A stretch of 64,000 bases of DNA from Crossaster papposus (taxonomy: Eukaryota > Echinodermata > Asteroidea > Velatida > Solasteridae): assembly GCA_037893245.1 (NCBI GenBank), contig JBAIAA010000077.1:1-64000 (forward strand), in the 5' to 3' direction. How positions within the stretch are numbered: the stretch's first letter is position 1; the number at the start of each line of letters is the position of its first letter. Position numbers and translations under genes: made by a program. The notes below the pieces were generated by a model that was not told the origin of the DNA, ran no database searches, and worked only from the letters and a program-made list of their open reading frames with translations. Of the stretch, positions 11,837 through 24,500 are shown piece after piece.

Positions 11837-13525
11837 TCGAAATGGTGATGCACGTTAGTATATTATGTTCTGATTCCCTGATTTTCCCTTAAATTAAACT
11901 CACTCCAACAGACCAAAAATAGTCAATGAAAAATGAGCAGAGACTGAATTTAAACCCCAGTCGAACGATCTATAACCTAACCCATTATCTACTAAGCTAC
12001 TGTGAGAGTAGAGGTCGACAGAAGCCGTTTTAAAAAAAGAGATTTAATGTACCTCCGGGCTACGTGTAACTACATGTAGTTAAACGAGTAATAACAATAC
12101 ATTATTGTTAAAACTACTGAATAATCATGACGCGAGGGGTTTGGAGCCGCCCATTTATGATAATTACCCCTAACCGTTTTAAAAAAAATCACCACGCTGC
12201 CGGGCTTAAGGAAATCATAAACAGTGCTATATACAACAACAAAAGAATATAATAATTTAAAGTTTTTACAATGATATAGGTCTATTTAACCGTTATAACA
12301 ATTACGATTTCCGTAAATATTTAACCCAAACCACGTCAACATTACTGACAAAGATCTATAGCAAAGTCATCTACTAGAACATAATAGTTTGAAACTGTTA
12401 ATACTTTGGCATTTTTGTTTGTTTATTATAGGAGACTTAATTGTTATTATTATTTCTTCTCGCCTCATTTTCTAAACCATATAATTAAACCTGAGTAACA
12501 TTTTTTGCCGGAAATAGTACCATATTTTTTGCCGGAAATAGTACCATATTTGACCACCGCATAAACTTCCCACCACACACATTAGAAACTCCTGCAGAGT
12601 GACTCGGTTTAGATACCCAAACGATATGTGTACCAAAAATATGGCCTAAACCTCGGATGATTTCATCACTGAATCCCATCACTTTTTGAACATCATCAAA
12701 ACATTTTCTTTTAATTACCCTGTTTGTAACCAGATCATTTTCAATGCAGTGTATTTTTATTACAACAACTTATAAGTTTGAATATACAAATATATATATA
12801 TTGTTTATAAACACTGTATTTATAGCTAATCGATGGGTGTTTTATCATCTAAATTTGACGACATCTTGGGTCGATACTAATATAAGTGTGGAGTTGTTCA
12901 GCATAGAGTACCAGCACATATTGCTCATCACACCTTAAAATTCGACCATAACTTATTTTGGGACAAAATCACTCATGAATATTAGTTGTTACCTTTTCAA
13001 ACAGTTTTCAAACATTTTGTAGATATCTTTTTTTCACACATTACAAAAAAAAAAATATTTCATTGATAAAAACAAGTTAGTCTATGTAGGCCTATTGATG
13101 ACATGACCCAGTGTTTACAACAAAACATTGAAGTTTTTAGTGGCAGACCCGGGTCACCGCTCGACACTCGCTACACCTTTACGTGCAAAAAGCCGACATT
13201 ATACAATCGGATTTCTACCAAAAGACAGTGAAATGTACAATGGGATAGATGATTACTTTGCAGAGGATTTTCTTTAGAAGTGCCAAAACATTAGCGTGGC
13301 GGAAAGTGCTAGTGTAGGCCTATGTAGAATGTGTATATACAAGCCGTTGCGGTGACACCCACTTCCCCCCTTGAGACACTGTGATAAAAAGTGCGTAACG
13401 CCATCAATACATAGGGTTTGGGGGCACACAAGTTGTGGAAGGGGCAGGGTGAATCCCAACAAACTAGAGTATACGTGGCGTCACTGCATAGAAGAAACCA
13501 TGCACTCAAACGATGTAGGTGTTAA

Positions 13526-14404
13526 AGGATAGGATACACTATTTGCAGATATTGAAAAATTGTACTACTGAATTTATGTAATTTCGTTCGGTTGAGCGCC
13601 GAATTAGAACGAAATTAAGTTCTTAATGGTGAATGATCACTCCGTGCTCCGCGGAGCGATATGGCAGTACCAGGGCAAGGGTATAAAAGGAAAGGCGCGG
13701 CACGAGACGGCCATCTGTGTACTGACAGGCAACACGTACATCTTAAGAGGCCAAACATTGAGTTTTTGCTCATCAGTATCATAGAAATGTTTTTTTTTAC
13801 CCTGCAAATATATCGATGAAGCTCTAACACTTATGTTGGTCTACTTATGGTACTACACTACACCATATAGAACGCAAATAGTTCAATTCAAATGAATTAA
13901 GTTGATGTATTATTCTATCTATGATTTAAAGACCACTTTAATAATATGTAAATTGAACAGAAAATAGGAAGAAAACAAGAGTGAAAAAAGAGAAAAGAAT
14001 TGCATACAATAAAAGGGTTGGTATGCCTGTCGGTCAACCTCCCAAAGTTGTAACTATACTGGAGTGATGTGGAGTAATTAAGAATTAAGAAATATCTTAC
14101 TTATCTGAAAGTAAATAATGATTCTAGGCATCCAGCTAAATTATTCCGCTAGATATTCAGTAATTGTTTCGAAAAGTTGAATTTTATTCCGACGGCGATT
14201 GCAAAAAAAACACATGAACAACATAAGAATAACTGTGCCCGACGCCGGTTGAAAACGAACGCCGTTTTGTCTTGCTTTTCTCGGCATTCATGGTTGTAAA
14301 ACTTCGGACAGGTCAGTTAAACGATATTTACCATAAAATCCAACCCCCCCAAATCACCTATCCTGATAATCCAATCAATTACCAATAGTGTATCCTACCT
14401 TTAT
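13526..14404. mobile_element. TTTAAGGTAGGAT-type MITE split by a 0.5-kb insertion
   Basis: Left end at 13526 (AAAGGATAGGATACACTATTTGC); family sequence stops near 13575 and resumes near 14085 (AAGAAATATCTTACTT), ending at GTGTATCCTACCTTTA. The insert has a TATAAAAGG at 13682 and a GCTCCGCGGAGC palindrome, but no convincing ORF. Confidence 0.55.
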
Positions 14405-14677
14405 ACCAGAACAAACCTTTTTGACATCGTGCATTAGAAGACAAAGAAAACAAAAATAATGACTCGACTCGACTCAACTCGAATACTAAAATACTTGGCA
14501 AAATCTGTGGCTTACATTCAGTGTTGACATCAAATCCGTCACAAGTCCTGACAATTTTCATGCATCCCCAAATTTGGCCACACGCTTGTCAAATACATTT
14601 TAGCAATGAAAAGCATGTAGACCTACTGTGAATTGAATTGTGACGTAATGAGGGTGGACTCTTCTTCAACATAATAC

Positions 14678-14911
14678 CAGGGATGTAGTCGAGTCCATCA
14701 CAAGTCCCTGCAAGTCCCTGTAAGTCCTTGCAAGTCCACCACAAGTCCTTCAGTTTAAATTCAAATCACAAGCTATTCAAATCAGCTTTGACAAAAGCAT
14801 TCCTTTGTCATTGTTCATCCAGTTACTTGTGACTGCCTTTATGAAGGGACTTGTGACTGGCTTCACAAAAGGACTTGTGAAAGGACTTGCAGGGACTCGA
14901 CTACAACCCTG
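14678..14911. mobile_element. hAT-like MITE with perfect 8-bp target duplication
   Basis: Ends CAGGGATGTAGTCGAGTCC and GGACTCGACTACAACCCTG, flanked by CATAATAC at 14670-14677 and 14912-14919. Interior is made of degenerate ACAAGTCC repeats in both orientations. Similar ACTTGT repeats at 11290-11340. Confidence 0.85.
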
Positions 14912-14943
14912 CATAATACTAATAGTCCACAGTGAGCATCATG

Positions 14944-15421
14944 GAGCAAGTTCGGGCGCGAACTGTAGTTACCCATTAGTCAGTCTCTGCTTTACCAATG
15001 CGCATGCTCAAATGCAGTTCGCTCGAACGGCTCTAGTCGAACTATTGTTGAAAAGATGGCAACCGCTTTGTTTACATTTGCGACATGAATGAAATGGGTT
15101 TTGTCACTATTCTTCCATGCATATAAGTAGGATTATCCATAACGTTAGTCATGTTGGTCCAAAAACAAGACAAAAATTACATTAGGCCCGCCAGATTTTC
15201 ACTTAACGTTACTGCCTTTCCCTCCGTCTGACCACTGAAATCACCTTTTTCTACGTCACTGGTTCACTCCGTGTTTTCCTATGAAAAGAGGCTACTGTCA
15301 ACCAGCGGCAACCGTGCTCCGGGGTCTGGTTCCAAATAGTCGACTAGATAGTCCAACCATTCTGCGTTCGAGCGACGTTAGTCGAACTATGGTTAACTAT
15401 AGTTCGCGCCCGAACTTGCTC
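14944..15421. mobile_element. 478-bp inverted-repeat element in the importer 3' UTR
   Basis: 28-bp termini GAGCAAGTTCGGGCGCGAAC... match 27/28 in reverse at the other end; both sides abut ATG (possible 3-bp duplication). Starts 15 bp after the importer stop codon. Confidence 0.75.
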
Positions 15422-15436
15422 ATGGCTGTGGTTTTT

Positions 15437-15586
15437 TTATCCGTCGAGTTGTTCCCGTAGCCAGTCCTCATGCAAGCCAATGAGCAGCATAATGCAGACG
15501 CCCAGGACGGTACCTATAGTTTGTAGAAGCAAGAGCTGCATTTTCTTGCCCGGTTTGCTGTTCAGCGTCTGGATCAATTCGGGAAA
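15437..15586 (-). CDS. Zinc importer exon 8 (last TM and stop)
   Basis: Residues 655-703 and TAA. Acceptor TATATAG|TTT, phase 0, giving FPELIQTLN then [22 protein letters not shown]. Matches the ZIP pattern of P-E-L/M followed by a terminal TM with LLG.xIMLLI. Too short to appear as an obvious open frame. A 478-bp mobile element starts 15 bp beyond the stop. Confidence 0.9.
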   Translation of the reverse strand, partial: FPELIQTLNSKPGKKMQLLLLQTIGTVLGVCIMLLIGLHEDWLREQLDG

Positions 15587-18500
15587 CTATATAAGACGGA
15601 GACAAGCAAAAAAACAATGACTCTTTTGATTAGAAAAACAGCCTTTCTTTATTGAATCTTAGAACAACATTAATTATCTCCTTTCCGAAAAGCAATTTCA
15701 ACTGCGCATGTGTACAACAACGATATGGGCCATGGGTCATTCGGGATACTAAGCGTCACACCCTAGCCTTCCTATTAGACAAAATATATTTCCAGAGCAT
15801 GCACACAGTGATGCTAAAGTCTAAAATACGATCTTAAATTGTTTTTTTATTTTACTAAAATGGTCAAATTTATCATTTTTTTAAGAAAAAAAAAGAAGAA
15901 AAGAAGAGGCGGCTCCCAAAAAGGAAGTTGGCGGTGACGCTAAACATGTTTTATTTTTTTTGGCCTAAAGCACAGATTAATTATTAAATTGTTCACGCAC
16001 CAAGTATAATTGTTAACAATTGTTTCTGTGGGGAATCTGCTCAATTACTTTTTATACATGGGTGTCACACACATTAAATACAAAAAATCAGACACACTTG
16101 AATTTATTTGGCATTAATACAGATATTCTAACGTGACACAAAAACCACAGTAACAGGATAAGGCAATCATAAATGAATTCTGCAAGTCGTAAATGCATCA
16201 TAAAATCCCCCCATTTTGTTGCACTTGCACACAGGCTTTGCACATTGCCTGCAGTGCAATAATCAAATTTTGTGGTCATACGGGTCAAGAGGATCGTTTT
16301 TATCAAAACCTTGTACTTTGGCTGGTACACAACGAATGGATGAACTGGAAACAGTTTGTTTAGCTATGGTACATAATAATCTCCACGGTGGGTACAACAA
16401 AGGGAGTTGAATAAAGACTCAACAACAGATAAACCTTTGCACACGATTTAAAGGTAGGATACACCATTTGCATTGGTAATTGCTTAAAGTATCACGAATG
16501 GATTGATTTGGGGGTTGTATTTTATAGTAAACATATTTGTTGGGCCTTACAAACGAAGTTGCGATAAGAAAATCCGCTGATCTAGAAAAACTGGAACACA
16601 GTTAATAATTTTAAAGCAGTTTCTCGGGTTTCTTAATAAGTCAACTTTGTGCAGATCACCCGGGTTCAAATTATACCAAAGCTGGCACGTGAATTAGATT
16701 TTCCATTGGATTGTTTTCCTCCAATTAAGAATCTGTCCATGATTCTCGAACATACATATAATATTTGACCAGGCAGGTGGCATTTTGATGGCATCATAAA
16801 ACCATAAAATCTATTGTAGTTTAGACATTGATATACATGTAGAAAAGTATATATTGATACCCCCACCCCCCGTCCCTAAACAAAATTAAAATAAAATAAA
16901 TACATTGCTTGTTTGACCCTCTAGAAAACAATATAGGCAAAAGTGTGTTAAAATATATTAAAATAGGCCAGTATATTAAAATAGGAAAACGGTCATGACT
17001 GATGTAATGAAAAGTTGGTTACATTACCGAAAATTTGAAAATAGTATTAACTGTATAGTTTCCTAAACAGACAATACATGTATGGTCACATTGTTTTGCA
17101 TCCAACATTTTATTGTTCAATATTGTGTAGCATTTGTTTTCCCACAAGTAGCCAATTTGTATGTTTTTGAGGTTTATTACAGTTTGAGATTTCTTACGGG
17201 CAGGGAGAGTGGGGGTTTCTCTAAAGAATCCGTCCATGAGTCTCGAACATACAATCATATTTGACCAGGTGGCATTTTATGGCATCATAAAACCATAAAA
17301 CTATAGTATTTTAGATTTAGAAATGTATTTATTGATTCATATGTATATTGTGACGTTGAACTATTTATGCCGTTGTTGTCTGAGTTTTGTTTTACTTCAG
17401 ACGAAACAGAACAATTTATAGACGTCAGGGAATTATCTGGTAAGGAAACCTGACTACTTGGTTGGCACCCATGCACATAATAAATTGGGAGAAGTGTTTC
17501 TGGGTATAGTCGGGTTTTCCCAACGATTACCAGCCGGCAGGCGTTAAAAATTAATGCAAAATTCCCCTTTTCTTGAAAACCATAGCAGCCAGTTATTCAT
17601 AGCCTTAATTGCACTCAGGCCGCATGATAACTCGTTGCACTCATTTTTCACACGGCACCGAGCGGTTTTTATCAGGCAAACTTTTTTACTGATAAGGTTT
17701 ACACCAAATGACACTTCACTTAACACACCTATTCAAACAGACCAATATAAAACACCACAAAATAGCCCTTAACAACAAGTAGACTATTGTAGGCTAGTAA
17801 CATAGGCCCCTAAGTTGGCTATATGTCATGCCGGCTAAATGCTGATTTTTAGGATTTCAATTTCTTCTTTAACATGGTTTTGTGGCTCATGCATTTCAGT
17901 GTTTGTAGCCAAGGGTCCCAGCGTGCTCTGAATTGGTCCCTGAACTTGTATTTCTGAGATATTTGGGATAAAATTTAACCCCTGACGTGATGTATTGGGC
18001 AGTGAATTTGAGGACTGTTTTAAAAACGGTGATGGACTTCATGAATATGTTCAGGGGTGATCATCTTATAGGCTAAATCAAGCTTTGATTTGATGCACGT
18101 CTTGAACAAATTGGAGAGAATTGGTGTTTGTGACAAATTAATTATTTATTATTCCTAATTCTTTCCAGTAATAAAACCAAGGATCCATTAAAAGTGCCCT
18201 AAGCACTGAACTCCTTCCTAAGCCTGAAAAAAACCTGCAAAGAGAATACAATGAGAAGAAGGCACAGTTTTAGAGGTTGGAGAAAAAACCCAGAAGAATA
18301 TTCTAGGAAAAACCCAATCTACATATTGGCCCAGACAGGATTCGAACCTGGATCACAGCGGTGAAAGACAAGTGTAGAACCGCTACGCCAACCAGGGGCC
18401 CATTTCATAGAGCTGCCAAGTACAAACATTTGCTTAGGGGACAAAACAGGGCTACAAACAAAATTGTCACATGATGTAGATATTGTTTGTGACTGTATTC

Positions 18501-21500
18501 AGGTGCTTTTTGCAATAGCATAAAAAACACAAGGAGTTTTAAAAGGCTGGTAACATGTTTTTACTGGGCAAGACTTAATGCTGAGCAGATATTTGTGCTT
18601 AGCTGCTCTATAGAATTTTCCTAGCCCCCCCCCCCCCCCCCCCCGGTAGTCCCTGTACTCACCAGATCAACCAGGGCGATGTAGATAAACATTCCACCTG
18701 CCAGGGCAAATATCCACATGCTGACGGCCTCGACGTTTCCTGCGGCTATGCCGATGGCCAGGCCCAGGTAGGCTAGCACCGATGATATGGCCTGGACGCA
18801 CAGCGCTTGCTTGATGGACATTCCACCCTTGAGCATTACTGCAAAATCGCCTGGGGTTCAGGAATAAAAACAAATGGGGAGGGGGGTGGAGAATATCAAT
18901 TTTGTAATACGTTTACAGAGTAAGAACATTGTCAGATTGCAAACAGATTGCATGTTAACAGGCTCAAATCTAGTTTTTTTTCTGTAAAGTTGGGTCCAGA
19001 AAACAAATACGGGGGTTTATTGTTTGTTGCAAATGTTTAGGTTTCAACTTGTGATAAAGAATGAGCGTAGTAAGTTTTCAACTGTGGTTTATGTGTTAAA
19101 AAGTTATGAAATTTTTGATCAGACAAATATTAATTTTTCCAAAACAAACTGAAAGTTTTTTTCTGGAATTATACGGTTGCAACAAGTACAATTTTACAAT
19201 CCCCCTAAAATTCATGATGCTACAGTACTTAATTATACGAGAACAAAACACAACAAATAATAATAAACAAATTTTGCATCACAATTTAAATTTTTAAATT
19301 TGTTTCCATACCTAACTCGTGTGGGATCTCATGACACATGACAGCAATGGACGTGCTCAGACCCCCAGCGACGCTGTCTGCGAAGGCTGCCCCGACGATC
19401 AGCCCGTCGCAGAAGTTATGCAGCCCGTCCCCCATGACTATGATCCAAGCCAGCGTAGCTATACTGTTGTCCCCAGTGGCTGGGGGGTCGTGACTGTGCC
19501 CGTGGTGATGGCTGGCACCAGTCTCTGGGTCATCGTGGTGGTGGTGATGGTGATGTGACGTTGAGGCTTGGTCAACGCGGCCATTCTGCAGTTCAAAGTC
19601 TTCCAGGAGGAGCATGCTGTTTCGTACTGTTCGCCGGGCAAAAGGGACAACAAAAAGAAAAGTTTTAGTCATGTCTTGTTGAAAATCTGATAATTTAAGT
19701 AACAAGTAGGGTCGTAATAATGAAGACAAGATTTTGTCACAGTTAAAAGGTGTTTATTTCTCATTAATAATATTGCTAGACCAATTTGTTTAAACCAACC
19801 GACAAATTATACTCATGAGGTTCACTGCGTCTTATATTTAAACCTGCATTCTATTATTTCCTGACAATTTGTCAATTATTTCCCAATGTTTTCAATAAAA
19901 AAACAAATGAAAGTTATGACGGTAAACTGTCTTCACCACTGGTTCTGCTAGTCAGTAAATTTACTAAATCTTCTCACTTGTTTCTACTATAATAATCAGC
20001 ATTGGCAAGATATGACAGTGACCCCCATCTGGATCCTGCTTAAACTTAGAAGAATTTTCTAAGACCTAGCACTGTTTCTCACTGATTTCTCTGTTGGAGC
20101 CCACTGTGGTCGTAGCGGCGGGCGCGCAGTGGTGGCAGAGTTTCTCTCCGATGGCATCACTGCCGTTCATCTTCTTGTACTCCCCCTGCAGGGCCTCCTG
20201 CTGTTGTTGGTCGTCGCTGCCGTCCTCACGCTGGCTGCTGTGCAGCGGTCGCTGGCTGCTGCTCTTCTTGTCATCGCGCTGTCTGGTCTTCCTCCGTGCC
20301 TGTTTGGAACGTCCGGACCATGAGGTGAGGTTAAAATATGAACACCAGTTTGGGTTCAGTATAAATTTGAAGGTGGCTTTGCAATGTACAAATTTAACCG
20401 AGTGCTGTTCCCAGACTAAATGCAAAGTTTGGGATTAACAGTGACTGGCAACAAGATCAACCCTAGAGGCTATTAATTTAGAGAGCCAGAAGCAGGAGGT
20501 TATCTCAAATGTTAAACAGCAAAAGGCAGAAAATCCAGCAGTGTTTCAAATAACTTTGTTTGCACATCAACACTTTTTTTTGTTTTAAGTAAATGAAACT
20601 GACCACGGTGATCAAAGAAAAATGTGGAACGAAACTGTTTGAAGGCCAATCTGGAATCTTGTTGTCCTACCTTTCGGTCCTTTCGTGCTTGCTGGCAGAA
20701 GGTCATGAGTTGCTCAATGATGAAGAACAGGAAGATACCAATCAACACGAAGAAGCCCTTCCAGACGGCATTCATGGCATGCTGCTTTTCTGCTTCCAAG
20801 GCCTCGTGGGCGTGGCCGTCCTCTTCCTGGCCACTGGGTGCCTTGGAGTCATCGTGAAGATGGATGCCCAGGGACTGCATGATCAACAGACATGCGATTT
20901 TTAAGACTTTTTGAATCTTAGAGAAAGACATTGTTTGTACAAACAGATATGCATATCTCAAAAAATTCCATTATCTTTCAGGCTTTTTTTCCAATTTGCC
21001 AATTTTATCCCTGCATCAACAAGAACAAGGGGAATACATTTTTGTTGGCGATTGAAGGGGTGAAATATTGCTGGACTTTTGATTGGTCACCCCTTTCTAA
21101 TCCCCCACCCATTCGAAGATTTGGTTCAGGATCTACTGACACGTTGGTTTGTTGTTCTCTAAAACATCAACATTCTGTATATCACCTTGACAAACACAAG
21201 CTGGGGCACAGTTTTGGACATGCTTTTAAATGATTCCTGGGGCAGTATGGCATATCGGTTCACTGATCATGGACCGCGCCGGCGTGCCGTGATCCCCCTG
21301 TGCGCTGTTGGCTTGGACACTCGACCGGCTATTTGGGTGCCAGTCAGCTCCTGGAAACACAAGTGAATTGGAACCCAGAGACAAATCGAGGTATATGATG
21401 GAACTCCAGTAAATGATAAAATGACTCACGTGTGGGATGAGATGCATCATGGCATCGCCGGCCAGCGTGCCTACTGCCATGGCAACCAGGACGGACAGGA

Positions 21501-24500
21501 GACGGTGGTATACGTGGGGGTAGTGCTGCATGCAAGGCACAACCAAGATGCAGGTGATGGAAGCCAAGCTGATGAGGGTTACTGCTGCGATGCCGTAGCC
21601 CCATACTGAAATATTACAAAGATGGGGAAGGAATTCAAACCTTGGCTCATTTTCAGGCCATTGGCTTTACAAGTGTTTTGGAGCATGTAGAAAATCAAAG
21701 GGCTGTAATTTTTGAGCAATTCTTACTTCTTTTCCAAACAAATTGGAAATAATGTTGTGTACTTTGAGAAGGATTCCTTTTAAAAGGGGGTTGCACATTT
21801 TATCTAAAATATTTGAAATTGTCGAGTAATAAAACAAAATGGAGGTAAAAGGTAATTAAAGGTAGTTAACAAATTATTATTGTGAGAAAAGACGATCTAT
21901 AGGCAATTTGGTTGCAGTAGACAGGTTCATGCTGTACTTCCATGCTGTCTCCACATAAGATCAATTTCTCAAGGGATGGGGAGGATACTATTAATATAAT
22001 GGACTGAACTGTGGTTTTCACTAATAAAAAAGAAAAAAGAAACAGAGAACATAGAGAACATTGGAGGGGTGTGGTGATTAAAACATAATAATAATAATAA
22101 TAAAACGCCCAAATGGGTACTTTGGGAGACAATCCCATATAGAGTCGTGCAGAAAATGGATACTGCCCTAACTTTTATACTCTAACCCTTTTTTCTATGA
22201 TCTTCGAGATTTATGCTATTTAGACCCAAATCTGTCTTCTCCGAGCAAAAATAACTCCCAAATATCGTTTTGTGGGGTAGCTAGACACTTAGGGAGACAT
22301 TGAAATGTCTGCCTAAGTGCCACTGTCTCCCAAGTGAATCAAAACTATCACTAATTTGTCTCCCAAAGTGCCCATTAAGTAAAATAATAGTTTACCTCCA
22401 AATGAGGTAATAGGGAGACTTTTCCATAGAGACGTGCACACTTTATTTTCTGTAATCTAACCCGTTTTTTCCAAATGCTTTTCCCACGAAATTTGGTATT
22501 TATACATTTTTGACACTGAAGTATAACTGATAAAAACAGTAAAATTGTGTCTCCTTATTGTAGCTAAACAAATAGGAAGACACCCCAAAGTCTCCCTATT
22601 TGGAAAAGTCTTCCCATTACCGAATTATTTACCCTAAAGTGTCTCCTTGTTGGTACATTTAGTGATAACAACCAAGTGATAAGTGCATGTACACCATTTG
22701 TGGGCAAATATAATTTTGTCTGGAACCACTGGAAGAACAGCAACCAAGCAACATTAGAAATCGAACTTCTCATGCAAACAACAAGTTTCTTATGAAACAA
22801 AAGTGTACCGGCCAACAGTAAGACCGTTTTCTACAACTTGGGATTATAGCGAGCAAGATATGGGAGCGACGGACTCCCCCTTAGTCCCCTATGCCTGAAA
22901 ACTCTCTAGACTATTACGAATTCCTGAGAACTTCTTTCCGTCTAACGTCTTGCTTCAAGCATAACGTCTATGCTTGGGATAGGAAGCAAAAATTGTTTGT
23001 TCACATTCCAACGAAAGGTGTGTCACTCTAAAAAATAAACTCTGGAAATCCACCCTGGAACGATCTCTAAAAAAACAACCCATCATGCCCTAGGTATGAA
23101 TAATTTACCTTGTCCATAGAGGTGGCCCGCGCCGCTCTTCGTCACGTTCAGTTCGCGATGCCCGTTCGTGGTCGTGTCTTCGTGATGACCGTGGGTCGAA
23201 ACTCCGTGATCCTCGTGACTATGATCCTCCTCACGACCGCTCACGTAAAACTGCATGCACACGTGGCTGTCCAACTGCTGTAGCAGCACCGGGCAAATCT
23301 GGAAGAACTGCTCTTCCGTCAGGCCGGACGCGGAGGACGGTATCTCGAAGATGTCCAGAAGGGTGTCCGGGGAAAGGCACTAATACCGAGAGAAAGGGTT
23401 CGGGAAAACATAGTCTCATTATTATCTATTCGTTCTAATCGGAGAGTCTTGTTAACCCCTTCGCGCCTGGATTATTTCGACATTAACCGGGCCCACAGGC
23501 GCGATGTTTTTTTGTCACGAACCTCGATCCGAGGCGGGTGCAGGCCAGCACCGGCCTCGCGAGCTGCGAGCTGGTCGCTGACATATATTTCCGGTCTTGC
23601 TCATGACGTGTTTATCCGTCATCCGTTTTGAATCCCCAGAAAAAAACCAACTGTACGTGTTTACGAAACATTCAACGGAAAAGGCGTGGTGCTATAATTA
23701 CACCCCGGGCCGCCGAAAAACGCCCTAGCATAAATTTGTAATCATTATAATAAAGTCAAATAAGTTAAGAGGGCCTAATATTTCGATCTTGGGAATATCT
23801 TCTTCAGAGACAAAATGGCTGTGTACACGAAACAAACATAAATAGGGGGACATCCAAGCATGGTGCGCAACGTGGTTGGGAGAAGAAACACAAAAGAGAA
23901 ATAACAGAGTGGAGTGGCACATTATATTATGTGGAACATATATTTTAATAAAGTTATCAAAATTCCCAATGCGCTCAACATGCTTTTGGGTCTGACGCCC
24001 CAAAGGAGGGACCCCTCCAGTTTATAAATCCGCCAGGGTTTACGCTAAGAATAAAGACCTCGCAAATTGTATGAAAAACAAGACTGATACTAAGTTATTT
24101 AGTAAATCAAACGTGATTAATGGGTAAAAACAAACTCCAGAATTTGCAGAATCGTAAACAAAAATTATTGTTTTGAATCTCCGTCCGCTGCAGTGTCTTG
24201 AAAATGCATTTACCTTTGTCCAACCCATAGGCCCTAAACAATAACTTCAAGCCATGTACACGACTGGAAATGACCCAATGACCCAAGTATTCGTTTTAAG
24301 TATTCGAAATGGTCCACCTGACAACTTCATTATAGTACTAATTCCCACGTAAATTACTGGGGGGGGGGGGGGGGGGGGGGAGGATTTTCTGGAAATATTG
24401 CTCACGAAACTTTCGTAATGTAAGATTTTACCAGAATCATGACGTATAGGCCTAGCAGGTGCCAGGTACCGCCAACACGTTTCCGATGGCAAAATAAATT

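Larger units (their letters stand above)
8439..13525. other. Gene-free stretch
   Basis: Apart from the SINE, element and minisatellite listed, only AT-rich DNA. A 27-bp tandem duplication (TTTTTTGCCGGAAATAGTAC) lies at 12498-12550. Confidence 0.55.

Noticed and set aside
11483..11858. Plus-strand frames with FRPGGLL or FARADYY repeats
   Set aside because: They read through the 21-bp minisatellite, which is a multiple of three, so any frame repeats.
14700..14900. Short regularly spaced repeats that resemble a CRISPR array
   Set aside because: Units are degenerate, reverse direction and lie inside a hAT-like MITE; the DNA is animal.
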